A stretch of 64,000 bases of DNA, taken from the NCBI GenBank assembly GCA_032158295.1, contig CM063249.1:16475416-16539415 (forward strand), in the 5' to 3' direction. Shown here one piece after another: positions 40,901 through 54,828 of the stretch; the first letter of the stretch is position 1, and each line of letters starts with the position of its first letter. The stretch comes from Pycnopodia helianthoides (lineage: Eukaryota; Echinodermata; Asteroidea; Forcipulatida; Asteriidae). The notes beneath the pieces were generated by a model. The model searched no databases, had not been told where the DNA came from, and saw nothing but the letters and a program-made list of their open reading frames with translations. Both the position numbers and the translations under genes were made by a program.

Positions 40901-42679
40901 ATTATAGAGCATCTTGACTGACATACAAAACCCCAATGATGACAAGTCTGCAGTCTTTACCTGAGACAATATCCAGACCAACTCTGTCCCATGCCCCCTC
41001 TACCCCCCCCCGCCACTTCTCAAAAGAAAAAAGATAATAATACGCGGGAAATAGATCAGATTTCTGTTTCAAATTATCGGCTTATGGGAGGAATTGTGCC
41101 CGATTAGCAATTCGAAGACGTCATTACATTGTGGCTGTGGCTTCGCGATGCCATCTTGAAACCACCGTAGAGGGGGAACTTGTCAACTAGCTGATTCCAT
41201 CCTTAGTCCAAAGTGCTAGCCCGAGCTTGAAGCTCGTTCCACATTAGCAACAGGTTAAGATTCACAGTCTTGTGGCAGAGTGAACTTGGCTTTGTTTGTA
41301 CACAACACATTGGGGGTACATTGGACACAAGTGGACACGGACGTTATGTAGGAAAAAGAAAGACACCGATACATCTGGTTTACTACTCAACGTTATAAGA
41401 GTGCAGTCTTTGGAAAGAAGGTTCAAGTTTTATAACGGCATTCCTCTTTTAACAGCTAGGTCTAAATTCCCATTGAGGATTAGGTATTTTGTACATGAAG
41501 AATTCTCCTATACAATGAAGGTCGCATAAAACGATCATTAAGTTATATTGGTGGTGGAACAAGCCCCAAAATTGAGTCAAATGTTTCAAAACGGAATGCT
41601 TTGTGTTAAAAAAGAAGGAGTGTCTTTGCGTTTATTGTGTTGATTCATCCTGGTAATACGGATTGCTATGAGTGAGTGAACATAAGTTGAGGAGTGAGAA
41701 CGATCATTATTCATAGTTAGTTTAAAATACTGGTAAGCACAGTTTTTTTATGTAAACCAATGCTAATTAGTCAACAAATTAAAACTTTGGTCATTCGATA
41801 TGCCAGGACGTAAACAACGGAGTTTGTTTGGTGTGCGAGGCCAACACACCAGACAAATTTATTTTGCGGTGACAGGTTTTGTGGTGATCTCGTGACGTCA
41901 CATTTTGACCCCGCCTTGACCCACATCCCGTGAAGTTTATGTGAACGAAAACTAACCACAACTGTAATGTATGGTGGCCCCGAAGGGACATAGTAACGAC
42001 TGTACTACTCACTAGCGGTTGTATATCTCGATAAAATCATTTAAAAAAAAAACCACAAGAAATTGAAACAGACTTAAAATAGCTCACACACATTAAAAAA
42101 AAAAAAGAAACATAAAAAACATCCATACCCGCAACAAAATTCCCCGCGGGAGTTGTCAGCTCTGGTGCCACAACTCCGGGTAGCCCCCGTCCCTTCCTAC
42201 ATTCTCTCTCCCCACCCTGGAATGACTCCAATCCCCTCTAGTCCCGCACTGGATCGGTCTCATTCACAGTGACAGGTCGGTGGTGGTTGGGGGGGGGGGG
42301 CTTCTTTGGTGTGGGGGTGAACAGGTTGGCGCCCAGGACAGACATGTTTCGGATACGAGGACGAGTTCGTGTATTCCCCCTTCTCCTATATCAGAAGAGG
42401 GGTATATCGGTAGCACGCTCGCGGGGGTGTTCATTATCAACAACCCCCCCCCCCTTCCACGGTCTTGTCGAATCAGACCCCGTATACGAAGCCGTCTCAT
42501 TGATTGCCGGAGACTGTTCAGGAAGGCCGCGGATTGGAGCTCCTTTCCCCCCAATCTCCTCTGTGTGTATTTGATTCTGGGCGGGTGCATTTGTCATATT
42601 TCTCTCTGTCGGCTACATTATGAAATGACACATTCGTGATGGGTCGTTTTGTTCGCTGTTTCCCCCCTTCCGATCCTAC

Positions 42680-42706
42680 TGATTGATTGATTGATTGATT
42701 GATTTG
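42680..42706. repeat. GATT microsatellite
   Basis: TGATTGATTGATTGATTGAT, five to six GATT units. Confidence 0.9.
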
Positions 42707-44242
42707 CGATGTTTTTTGAACAGCTCTTTAGTTATAAGAACAAGTCATGATCAATTATCGTTATTATAAACGCAACAAGGAAATATCGATCGTGTATTGA
42801 GGTTATTGATCCCAAACTAGATAAACATTTATAAAAATATTTAAACGCAGTTTGTTTGCGTTGCTTGCAATAATTAAAACCTGCCTCAGCCCGGGTTCTT
42901 TACGCGAACAGTGAAAGCGAAGCCACTTTTGGTGACGCAAACCCTCAGTATAGGCCCTAACTGTCCCTACTGTGACGCAATAATACTCCATTCTCTTTTT
43001 CGCATTTTCAATGAATTACCAACCGGGCCTACCACTGCTTAAATACGATCAAAAACTAATTACGACATTATATTTTAACGAGTACCCAGGATTAGGACCT
43101 TTTTGTGCTGGGAAAAAAACCCACACAATTCAATAGTAATAATTGTCAGGATTAAAGTTTTGTCCTTAAAATGGACTAAAACATGCAACCGAGTGCACTG
43201 TTTTTTCCCCCACGGCTCGTTGGGTCTCGGTCCTTATAACTTTGCCATGGTATTTACATAATCCATGTCATGTTAACGACCGATATGTTTACAGTGGTAC
43301 CCCCCCCCCCAGATATCTTCCTTCCATCCGCCCGGGGTCGTGTTTCATGACGGTCTAAAACATCGCTTGGGGGCAACTCATTAGCGTTGCACATTGAAAA
43401 CGGATTCCCCGCAGGTGACTCGTGGACCCCATCGTCATCGTCATCAGCATGTGTGATTTCTCTCTCCATCTCTCTCTCTCTCTTTCTCTATCTCAATATC
43501 TTGTCTCCCTATCTTTGATATCCTAGGTGTTATCGTGACATATTATTTGGTTTTTCTGTTCTTCATTAGTCTGTCCCAATCACTTGACTCTCGCTAGATT
43601 TATCACCATGCAATCTCTCGAATGTCAGGTGCCCCCCCCCCCTTGTCTCTCTCTCGCGGCTATCGGGCTCAAAGCCTGGATTTCGGCCGTGGTGTCGCTG
43701 ATACCATATAGCGAGATTGTATCGTGTCTTTTTTATTGCGTCTCGCCCCAAACAAACACACAGTTTAGAGTCTAAAAGCCTAGTGGGTACAATTGTCTTG
43801 GAAAATACACGGCTGTTGATATTGTCTTTGTTTTTAAAGTGGGACTTCCGTTGTAGAAATTAGGTCAAGTGTTAGATATAACAAGTCTCACGTTGAGGAC
43901 CACAATGGACATAAGTCTTTCATTTTGTGTGTGAGTTATTCTCGGCATTCGCTATTTTTTCTTGTATTGTGTTTTTTTTCTTTTCTTTCTGGTATTTTAG
44001 TGGTTGCACTTAAAAGTGCTACCACTATCTTCCTTTGTTTTATCTATCAGACTAACACGGTTACCTCTATCATTGTATTTTGGTTAAGTTATTCTTATTT
44101 TTTATTTCGACTGTCTTATTTTGTGTACATGTGAAAGTATTCTCTTTTCGGTTCCTCCCTCTACCCGAGAAAGTAAAAAAATAATAATCAAATACATTTA
44201 ACAAACCGTTTGATAAAGTCAGTTTATCGTAGAGTGAACATA

Positions 44243-44416
44243 TTTAGTTGAAATGAATTTTAAAATTTGTCCCTTTCTCTAAACAAACCAATCAACAACA
44301 GTAATGCATCATCCATTCAATGTACAGTTTAGTTGAAATGAATTTTAAAATTTGTCCCTTTCTCTAGACAAACCAAACCAATCAACAACAGTAATGCATC
44401 ATCCATTCAATGTACA
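44243..44416. repeat. Tandem duplication, 85-bp period
   Basis: TTTAGTTGAAATGAATTTTA through CATCCATTCAATGTACA occurs at 44243 and again at 44328. It is almost identical apart from one substitution and a small CCAAA expansion in the second copy. Confidence 0.92.
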
Positions 44417-45834
44417 AATAAATATCTTTTTTTTTCAATGTGTGTTTAGTATCCAAGGTACATTACTTTGCCGAATGGATTGTAATATCTCAATTGCGGT
44501 TGTACGATCATCCATTTTCTTTTGATAACAATTCTTATTAGGTACACTTAAATTGAAGCAATTTGCGGTACCTCACACCTCCCTTGAATATTGAGAGTAT
44601 ACCTCACAATGACTGAGGTTCGTGGAGAAATCTTGCCCAACAAACCTGTTGGGTACTTCCATAAATAGACCTTTTTCCAAGGGGTCACTTGGGGTGTAGA
44701 CTCAAACAAAGACCAATATTTTGGCATGCACAACTCTGTTTTAACTGAATAAGTAATTATAAGAGGATGTAGAAATGGCAATATGTGTAAAAAGAACCCC
44801 CTCAACGAATATGTATGTAAACAACGAGCAATCGTATTCAACCGAACATGAGGCACTCCCATTGTCCTCGAATGTGACGACTTCCATTTGAGGTACACCC
44901 AAACAAAGAGACGAAATGTTCGGGGTACCATTTCTCCCCGATTCGGAGAGTATATACCTCAAGTTCGGAGTCTCCCCAAAAGTCAAAGACAGAGCTTATA
45001 CAAAATAGCCTGGTCTAAATAAACCGCGTAAAATAGGTTAATTGAGATTACCACTGAATGCTGCATGCAGTTGCAGTCGGATGTGAGTAACTCTCAAACG
45101 AAGTCAATTAATTAAAAGGCAAAAGATAAAGAGGAAAGATCGGCGCTTGCCCTAAATATATTTACAGATCGCAGTTTATCTTGTCATTGGTTTACATGAC
45201 ACATCTAAGTGAAAAGGCCATGGATGTATATCGAAGCATATAGGTTAACGGTGCTGTGTACTTTTTTTTAAAGGATCTCTGTTTGGTCAGGGACGGGGTG
45301 CGAACTTTGTTTTTTTAATGTAGAGATTTAAAAAAAAGAAGCTTTTAAACTTGGCATGAGGCTGCAGCCCTATTGTTATGGTACCGGTAAGACTGTTTTT
45401 TATTTTTATTTTGCAGGGCATTTTGAGGGCGGAGGAGGGGGGGGGGGCCAATAAATACGTATTTTTTTTACCTCCTTTACTTCGAGTGGTTATTATTAGT
45501 ATTATTATTATTTATTCGGCCAGTGTCAAAAACAAATACATACAAGTAGAACAAAGGATAATAAGACTTAAAAAAAAAAAAAAAAAAGGTAATACAGGGT
45601 AACTAGAGGAGCGGGATTAGACAAAAGGGTACAGGACAGGGGTTGGCCGGGTACTTGGATGAGGGGTGGGGGGGGGGGTCTTGTAGTCCTGCCCGGGCAT
45701 AACGACTACTAGACTGTGCCTTAACCTATGGTTTATCTCCAGATACAAAAAATCAGACTTTAGCCAGTTGCAGTCTAAATTTAAAAAAAAATAAATTTCA
45801 TTCAAGGAAGTCTGCCCGCTATCACTACACTCTA

Positions 45835-46135
45835 AAAAAAAACTTCCGGGTCACTGAATTGGACCGGGGTCCGGGTGTCGTGGGGGACCTGACCTATATA
45901 ATGGGTCAGTATGACCCCGGAATCTACTGTGTCAAAATGACAAAGAAATGGATCGCAAAAAAAAAAAATGAATCCGAGTTAAAAATCCCATTTTTTTAAA
46001 ACCACATTCCGGGTCAAGCCTGACCAGGAAAGGGGGATCAGGCCACCCTGGGACCCCCGGGGTCAGGCCATCCTGGGACCCCCGGGATCAGGCCACCCTG
46101 GGACCCCGGATTCCGGGACAATTCTGACACGGTAG
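45835..46135. repeat. CCGGGTC-rich repeat block with 31-bp tandem unit
   Basis: Three units of about 31 bp (GATCAGGCCACCCTGGGACC plus CCCGG) lie at about 46035-46112. They are flanked by related CCGGGTCA, ATGACCCCGGAATC and ATTCCGGGTCAAGCC motifs from 45845. It looks like a degenerate GC-rich dispersed repeat in AT-rich surroundings. Confidence 0.7.
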
Positions 46136-47639
46136 TATTTTTTTAATAATGTGTAATGTTGGTTTGATATGTATATATATTTTTTTCGAGAACGAGAGTA
46201 CTTTATAGAGAGGGGGAAATACTTGGAGAAGAGAAGAAAAAAAAAGTTGCCAATGAGAGTTTCAGACTTCGAGGTTGAGCAGGAGGACAAGTTGGATGAC
46301 AAATCCTATACTTGATTAAGACTCGGAAACCCACCCGTTAAAAAAAAAGTGTAAGTTCACTTCACGGTGGGTGCCACGCTGATGAGGGAGACAGTGACAC
46401 CGGGAGACGGATAGTTTCTCTCAATTAAAAACAAAAAAAGAGAGAAGAAGATCCCAATCACCAACCCTGATGCCCCATAAAGATTTGGAGTGGAGAGGGG
46501 GGGGGGGGAAACAAATATCTCAACAAATTCGCGTGACATTAATAACTTTTCACAGGATACGCGGTACCATTTTGCTAATCCCCTCCTCTCCCCACCAGCC
46601 GAAATGAGCTCTCAAAAAAAAAAAAATCAGTTAATTTCTGGGTCAATTTCGAAAGCTTTACATCAACCTCCTTTAAGGGAGGGGGGGGGGGGTTGGGGGA
46701 GACAGTGTCACCTATTCAGGGAAACTCAAACAAATTACGCGATGGGATTACTCGGGTGGCACCATTGACACTGTACGGGAGTCACAGACGCAGATGGGGG
46801 ACCTATTTGTCTCACTTCTTCAAATCCTAAATGTCACAATTGTGTCACATCTGTCTTGTGATAGATAAAAAAAGATAACACGAAGCACTCTGGTAATCAG
46901 TGGCTGCTTGCGTTGGTGAGTTGCTCGCTCTTTTTTGTTGTGTGTGTGATTTGATTTCATGTTCACTACCCTACGGAGAGACCGAGAACAAAACAGAAAA
47001 GGGAAAACAAAGGGTCTCCATAGGGAAATTCTAAAGACTGGGTTGCTCCACAAGGAATTTGGTGTACAACGTCTATGGGAGGTTCTGAACTACAGGGACA
47101 AAGGAAAGAACAAAAGATGTCTCCACAGGGATGCAAAAATAGGAATGTGTGTGTGTGGGTGTGTGTTCGTTTATTTTCAAGGTGTGTTATTAGTTCTGAT
47201 TAGGGTGTCGAGACTTCTTGGTGGGATGCTTACTCTCTTTGAATCAAGATAAGGTACAACATTGACGAAGTGGGACAAATTATTATGTATCAGCTTGCCC
47301 CCCCCCCCACTTCATACAAAGATAGGCCTATACATAATTCTAACTGTAATAATTACGGCTGATATATTTTTGTATAATTACGGAATACACATACCCTCTT
47401 TGAATCAATAGATGGTTATAGCATAATTGTCTTTTAAAAAAATGAAATCTCGTTTACGTGCACATCATTGGTAAGATTGCAAATATACATGTTTACAGAT
47501 ATGTACACCTAGGGGCCTAACTCACACGGTATAAAAAGATGGTCAGCCGAAAAAAATTCCCTCGAAATATCTGAGCCCCAATGACTGCCATACACAGACT
47601 GAGTAAAACAAGAATTAATCTCGCAATCCGGTATTTTAA

Positions 47640-47805
47640 ACCAGTGCTAAACGGTGATGGGGCATTTCACTATTTCTTCGTGATTTCGATGACCGATTGA
47701 GCTTAACACGTTCACTAAGGATTGTTATGTCATGTACATGTAATGTGCTGGGTCACATTAAGTGTGGATACATGGTCTTTGACAATTACCAGTTTTGTGT
47801 TTGAA
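47640..47805. repeat. Fragment of a TTAA-type miniature element
   Basis: CGATGACCGATTGAGCTTAA, TGTGGATACATGGTCTTTG and ACAATTACCAG are, in order, the antisense core and terminal part of the M1/M3 family. No intact ends. Confidence 0.55.
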
Positions 47806-48191
47806 AAAAGAATGAATTTAAATGGAAAATTACTTGGACCGTGTCATTGAAAAAGCTATATATACCGGTGCCTTTTGAGTAAAGTAAAAGCAAATGCTTA
47901 TCGGCAGGGTCACTTCCGAGTACAAGAAAATCTTGACAATTTTTGAGGACAGGGGCTCAAGTTCTGTTGTCAAACTTGTCAACTTGTGATGTCATCTGTT
48001 ACATTATTACCATCCCAAATGCAGACCGAGAAAAACTTGTTTTCAATTCAATAACAAAATCAAGAGGAAGAGGAGGTGCACGGCTGCCCAATTGAAGTTT
48101 CTCTCCCGAGTTGTGCACTCACACGCCACTCTTGACAAAACGCGGCTGTGTACAAACTCGACCTTCCAATCTAATGAAAGATCTGCGTCTT

Positions 48192-48372
48192 GGGCCCAAT
48201 TTCACACAAAAAAGTAGCTACGCACAACAAAATTATGCTGAACAGAAAAGGTTACCAGCCAAACTGCCATGCCACATGTACAGCTTGTGACTGGTAACCT
48301 GCTAATCTCTGCTTAGCAGAAAATTGATGAGCAATTTTTCTGCTTAAACTTCTTATGAGAGCTGTCCAACAG
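48192..48372. mobile_element. Hairpin-type miniature element H2
   Basis: GGGCCCAATTTCACAC, AAAGTAGCTACGCACAACAA, AATTATGCTGAACAGAAAAGG, TTACCAGCCAAACTGCCATG and ACTGGTAACCTGCTAATC match the reverse complement of H3. The right end is degraded near 48367 (GAGAGCTGTCC). Confidence 0.7.
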
Positions 48373-50449
48373 AAAACATTGCTTAAAAAACGTTTATTTG
48401 CCCTTATTCAAACAACAAACACGGGCAGGGTACCAGGCACATATACTTCAGACTATAACATGGCATTTGGAAAGTATGGTGGTAAACCTCTTCTCGCTTA
48501 GCTAGCAAACCGTGCTAAGCCAGCTTGATGAGATTGCGGTCCCGGGTCATGCTCCGGGGAGATCGAGTTGTCTCCGAAAGACTGACAGGCCCTGACATAT
48601 TAACAGCTGCTCGGATGAAATGACATGGCAGCTCATGTTAACTATTTGTATTCCATGTTGTGTTGTGTTGCGCAGCCCGATTTGATTGCATATCACTAAC
48701 CATTATCGATACACCATGTGGGGGCTTTGAAATATCGGATATGTATTTAAGTGTATTATCAGGCAAACTCGCCCCGAGCAGAGGCTATTACAGACACCCA
48801 AGGTGCAGAACTGCAACAATTGGAACAAAACAGACGACAAGGGAAAGATAGAAGTACGAACCTAAATTCCTCTTGAAACAGTCTCGATCAAAGGACAGAG
48901 GGAAATATGCACTTGGCAAGAAATCTTAGATTAGCATGGCGACAAAAATACAGAAGCACCTATAAAGGTTTGCTGCGGAACACAGTGCCAAATTGGGCTG
49001 CAAAGCAAGCCAAAAAATAAAACACAACTCTTTACATTTTACACTGCTTTTTAGAAGGGGATTGACCACCGAGCAGAAAACTAGTCAGTGATTGTCGATC
49101 GTGTTTGATCGATCTTTTTATAAAGAGATGTCTGTGCACTGTTGTTAATACACCACCAGAATCAGAGACGAGCGCAGACGGAGGCCCGCTGGTGGTATGC
49201 ACGGAGGGACGTACGTTCAACCTTGAATTCAACCTTGACCGTGACTGTTTCATTAGTCAGGCTTGAAGGTGACGAATAACCGGCTGAATGTGTCAGAGTA
49301 TTTCGAATCACGACTTAGGCTTGGGAACAAGGTTGCCTCCTCTGACAGATTGGGACTGGGGTGGAGGTGATGTGGGGGTAGGGCGGGGCAAGGCTGGGGA
49401 GGGGGAGGGGGAACTTGGCTTATAATACACTGAGGGTTGTTTACAGCAGGGGTTAACACTGGAAGATTGGGGACACAACTTCAATTTCTCCCTTCCGGGC
49501 TGGGGTGGGGGCGGAGGTCGTACAGGGTTGATGATTTGATAGATCCAAAACTTACATACATGAGAAGGGGAAGTTCATTCACGGCAGACCTCATAAGCCA
49601 CAATTATACCAACGAGCAAGCAACGTACTTTACTAAGAAATTTACAGAAAAGAGTGCACCATTGCGGGAAAAAGTGCGCATTGCGAACAGAGTGCGCAAT
49701 GCGAAAAAACGAGCGCGCACCTCTCACATTGTTGAGTATCGTAACAAAGACTTATGTAATAATAATATCAATCGTGACATTCTGAAGAAGGTTTTATTGA
49801 AGGGTACTCCCAACGTCGTATAGCAAATCGACAAAATTATGCAGTCTGTCATCTCAGAATGCAAGATTTGAAAAAAACAGATCAAAGCCTCCACGGACTT
49901 TGTGTACACTTTGTGTCTGCAAAACCTGTGATCAACGCGAATCTTTTTTGAAAGAGTCCACGTGATGTCACGAGTGACGTCATCTTGAGTTCTAGTTCAA
50001 CTTAGTGGCCATGAACTCTGGCGGATGGTCGTCCAAAATAGACCAAAACTGTCAACAAACAAAGTTCCGAAGGGAACAGTAATACCCCCAATCTGATACC
50101 AGAGGGTACCAGTCTGCTTATTAAACTAGAGTTCCTTGTGATCCAGCGATCATTGTCATTGTTGGTCTGCATTTTTGCACTTGACACAACAATGATTCTT
50201 TGGTTTCGAAAAAAAACAAAACACACCAAACACTTAAAACGTGTTCGACGACCTGGTATCGATTCCACCTTCATACATACCGCGAATGTAAACGGTGTAT
50301 CGGGTAGCTATCGTGCATTCAATTACAACCGCTCAATGTTTACCGATTTGTTTGTGTACATTGATGTCTCATTTACCAAGAGGGTAAAAGCATCGATCCG
50401 CACACGGTGTTTCTAACCCTCTCTCAACCCGATTAATAATTTGGTGGCA

Positions 50450-50880
50450 GCGGCGTTGTTTCAATTTTCCCCGGGTTTTCGGTTACCCGCCGGCCACGGA
50501 ATGAGGCCAAAAAAGCCACAACGCACGACTCTCTCCTTTCAATCAGCGGTCTTTTGAACTCCGCCGAGAAGCCCGGCTCGGTACATGAGCGCGGGTTCTC
50601 CCCGAGTTTTGGCGCGTAAAATTCGGACATGATTATCAGTGCAGCGTGAAATCCCGGTCGGGAAGGGGGTCGTGGGTCCTCACAAGACAGACGTGTTGAT
50701 TGGACCGGAGATCCCGAACTTGTCAAAGTACACTGTTGATGATTGGTCGGCACGCAGCTTCGCGGCGCTTCCATCTCCCGGGGTTTGCAACCCCTGGTAA
50801 GGAGGATTACACCTCGTACTCCAGGGATATTAAGGGTAAACTCGAACCCGGAGCTTAGAGAGCGAAGTGAGTGGCTCACC
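50450..50880. promoter_or_regulatory. GC-rich island, candidate regulatory region
   Basis: About 430 bp without recognised repeats, including CCCGCCGGCCACGGAATGAG, TGTTGATTGGACCGG and GATGATTGGTCGG (two ATTGG CCAAT-type cores about 40 bp apart). A 148-codon minus-strand frame covers it but resembles no family I know. Confidence 0.22.
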
Positions 50881-52119
50881 TAATTGGAAGCCTGTCAAAG
50901 ATTTCGCCCTCAGAGATGAAGAAATATGGAGACTGTGTCTAATTTTGAAAAAAGAAACTAAGTCACCATGACTCTATTGAAGGCAGTTATAATTTCCTCA
51001 GGCGTGCTCAATCATTTTGCAAGTCTTACGCAAACTCATCGGTGATGGCGCTCTCCTAACCAACGTAAGTGTTGAGTATTGTGGAAGACTTGAAGATGAC
51101 AATTTTTTTATTTAGCCTAACTTTCCTCTCAGCTTATTATACCACAGCCAAAATCCATAAGCCATCGAATTTACTTGCAATTTGCCGACAATGCTAAAGG
51201 GGAATTTTTGCATAGAATGCCTTCAAACGCGTCGGGGAAAATGTCACCTTTTTGTGGATATGGTTTCCGAGCTCGTACCATGCCATGACAAGATTGTTGG
51301 CTGTTTCCTGTTTTAACTGTCAATCAAGAGGACATGTAACAGTCATCGATAATTGTGTTGGATTCTTTGAGATACACAAGTTTATCAAGAATGTTTCCTA
51401 TAATATGGTTTGGTGCGTTTGTTATATTGACAACTACACTGTCAAAATGTGATTCAACATCACTGCTACCTGGCTTGAATTTAGGATTTCATTTTTAGAG
51501 GGAATAAAAGTAGGAAATACCTAGGGATTGATTACAACACATTTTTTGACACCATAGACGCAGATGGTCACTGGTTCGAGTCCCACAAGGGCAGCCTGTG
51601 GGTTCACTCGGCATTTAGCGCTCCTCGACTACGTATAAGTGAGCGAGTCAATTCCAAATGCAATTGTCCAATATGCCCCCTCCCCCCCCCCGATGCAAGA
51701 ATTCAATCATTCACAAGTGAAAACTAATATTGACTGAATCCAAAAATAATTGAATGCCATGACATTTACAACAATCTCCGATAGTTGTTCGTATAGCCGA
51801 ACTGAATTCCCAATCCGTCGGTGGGATTTAGAGAAAGAGAGGAGAGCCGGGGACTCGATGAAACATTGTTCCAGTGTACCTTCACCGGCGTAATCGCACT
51901 CGGGGCTTGAGAGAGTGGGGTCCGAGACTGGAAATACTGTCGAGTGTACATATCACCCCCTAATCCATGGACTCTAGAAATATGACTGAAATATTAATAC
52001 ACACATGATAAGCCTTCCCCCCCTCATGCACGCTGCATATGTATCTGCACTCGTCATCAGTGCCCAGTCGGGGCTGGCGTTGACAGCACACGTCATCGGC
52101 TTGTCAACCATGGCGCCTT

Positions 52120-52590
52120 AGTGGGGCCCAACTTCCACCGTCCTCCTAATCGGCAATTAGCCCTGGAATGGAAGGCTAGGGGAACCCAATAAGTTCAGTC
52201 TTTCCCCCCCTCGTTCAATAACAGACTTCTTCTCGTTGGCTGTCTTGTTGCTCTCGTCCAACAACCCCCCCCCCCCTCTTCGCTTTACAACTCGCTCCAC
52301 TTCTATTACAAGTTTGTGTTACGCTCCGCTTCTGTAAAACCGCTTGGACATGACCTCCGGTGTGACCCCGCCGGCGGCTGCGGTTGGCCTATCAGGGCGC
52401 TCGTACGTCCGCCGGTAACTATTTCCATCCAATCAGAGGGGTTGTTTATAGCCCTCCAGGGGGAACCGGGGCTATTATATCAATGGGTTTTTGTTTTGTC
52501 TAAGTACTTCTTAATAGCTATTTTCTTTCGGCCAGTCATCTCCCCGTCGGGGGCCTTTTCTCTGTGCATATCTATTTGGGGTACTTTTTA
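52120..52590. promoter_or_regulatory. Candidate promoter or enhancer with CCAAT-type core
   Basis: GTTGGCCTATCAGGGCGCTC and TTTCCATCCAATCAGAGGGG (CCAAT core) are followed by GTTGTTTATAGCC and GCTATTATATCAATGG. The block is repeat-free and bounded by C runs. No downstream coding exon was found. Confidence 0.25.
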
Positions 52591-54828
52591 AATATTTTAT
52601 TACGCAGAACATTGTTGATCATTCCCACCTTGAACACTCAGTCATGTACGTACTTTGTAGGGGAATTTGTAGTGGACGGTAAACTGTTCGACTTGGCAGA
52701 CCGGCAGTATTTCAAAAACACATGACATGTCTGTCTCATTATACGGAAGCCCAACAAACTGTAAACTTTACATCGCGTGTGAGAAATTAAAGCATTGATT
52801 TTCCTCTCGCGACTGTTTGTAGAATAATAATTTAAAAACAAATTCAACCCATACTTTTTAAGAATCAAGGAGCAGGGCTACTGAGGAAAATAATAAAAAA
52901 CAAAAAATAAACAGCCAAATAAAGGTGAAAATGTAAACTGATTGTAAATGCTGCTGAACCCCCCAAAAGACGAGTCGACATCACTACTTTGTAGTTTTCA
53001 CTTTGTGTAAGTGAACAGCTCCAAAAGTCATTATGGGAGAAACGGTACATAATATCGTCATCGCTCTGACATTAGCGATACCATGTGGTATCCGTGTGGG
53101 TGTGTGTGTGTTGTGTGGGGGGGGGGACACCAGCGAACAAGGGTTCAGAGCATGACGCTAGCACCAACGTTTACTATTGCGTGTGTGATGTGAAATTATA
53201 TGTGCTATTCTCGTTTGTAGATGGAGCTTGCATCTTTCGCTGAAATGTTTCCAGATGTATAGCCCACATAAATAAATGTTTTCACATGAATCGAGGGATG
53301 ACGGACAAACGGTGTTTGGGCTGACAGTTTTTGCTTTCTGATGTCACTGTAGCCATTTTGTTCGAGTCGGAAGACGTCATGATTGATTTTCGCTCAGGTT
53401 TACGTGCGTATTTTTGTAACGGCCCGTTGCTTGTTGATTGGTTTTAAACTTTCAGATTGTTGTGCACCACGCTGCAGTTCAGTCGGCAATTTTTTTTTTA
53501 TTTTATCGGCACTGACATCAAGTATATACATAAATTACTAAATAACAAACAAACAAATCGTCAAATTATACATCCTGTCGTTGTCAACCCTTAATGCATG
53601 ATTAAAAAATAATTCGACGACAACAAACAGTTTTTTTTATAAAGTGCAAAATTACAGTGAAGTCTCAAAGCGCTTTTGGAAAGTCAAGAGAGAGAAAACC
53701 AGGACTGTAGAACACAAAAAATTACAGAAAATACAGACAGAACCCAAAAATGCATACAATGAAAAATACAAGTTATTTCACAAAAAAAGATATGTCTTCA
53801 AAAAAGACTTAAACTGTTTTTAGAGAGGAGCTTCCTTTTATATTTTTGGGGGTGTGAACTCCAGAGTTCAGGAGATGCAACCTGAAAGACCTTTTGCCCA
53901 CATGCTTTGGTGGTGGCTGGAAAAGGAGTGAGGAGATTTTGCGAGCCAGAACGAAGATTTCTAGTGGGACAATAGTCGTGGATGAATTCTTTGAGGTATT
54001 GAGGAGCTATACCATGTTTGCATAGGTGTAGCCATTATTTACATTAAACCATGATTGCGTAGGCTACATGTAGGTTCCACCTTTGATTTGCTGTGCTGTT
54101 GGTATATCGTATAATGGGGGAACGATTTTGGAGCCAAATGGGGGGGGGGGGGCGTTCGTGGCCTGCAGGGATTTTAATATTGCGCAAAATGATCATTTGA
54201 CATTTCCGAAGCGACATTCTCAAGTTTCCAGGAATTATTGAGCAATATTTAGAACACAGTCGAAGTTGACTCCATTCTGTCACAATTAATTCAGCGTCGC
54301 TCCAGTGCGATGCGGCAGCCCACACTCGTCAGAGTTTATAATTATTTAATCACTTCTTTTTTTTCTCTCTTGCCTGATAAGAATTGGTAATTTGCTTTTT
54401 AATTAATGGCTTCCAGTTAGTCTGTATACGTTCAATCACTCGTACACAATATATTTCTCTGTTTGGGGTGTGGGGGGGGGGTCGGGGTTTTGGGATATGA
54501 GCAGTCACAGGAGGATGGCAGAGGAGGATATTTTCAAATTAGAATAATTTGTGGAATAAACTTTATATTTCCGATTGACTTTCCGGGTTAGTTTTAAAAA
54601 TTCACGAAGTTTAAACTTTGAATGTGTTGATGACACTTACCAAAATACAAGTTACGCATGTTTCTGTCGAGCATCTGTATACCGCTCAGGCAGATTCGAT
54701 ATTGCGTCACGGGACCTGTAATCCAGAAATTAAATAACGGAGAAAAGCAAGTTAATACACAGTTGCATATTTTGAATTGTGCAAAATTGACATGTCGTCA
54801 TCGCGTTAAGAACTACGCCGATGGTCTT

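Larger units (their letters stand above)
39518..54828. other. Intergenic sequence, no gene recognised
   Basis: About 15 kb without a supported gene. Contents listed separately: GATT microsatellite, 85-bp tandem duplication, 31-bp GC-rich repeat, a TTAA-element fragment (47640-47800), hairpin element H2, a tRNA-like B-box fragment (about 51560-51620), and candidate regulatory islands. Many G/C homopolymers. Open frames at 49437-49823 (+) and 50433-50879 (-) lack recognisable homology or splice context. Confidence 0.5.

Noticed and set aside
49437..49823. 128-residue open frame (+)
   Set aside because: The basic C-terminal part comes from a short GTGCGCATTGCG repeat. No family recognised and no gene context.
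50433..50879. 148-residue open frame (-)
   Set aside because: Explained by higher GC content and fewer stops in the island. No recognisable motif.
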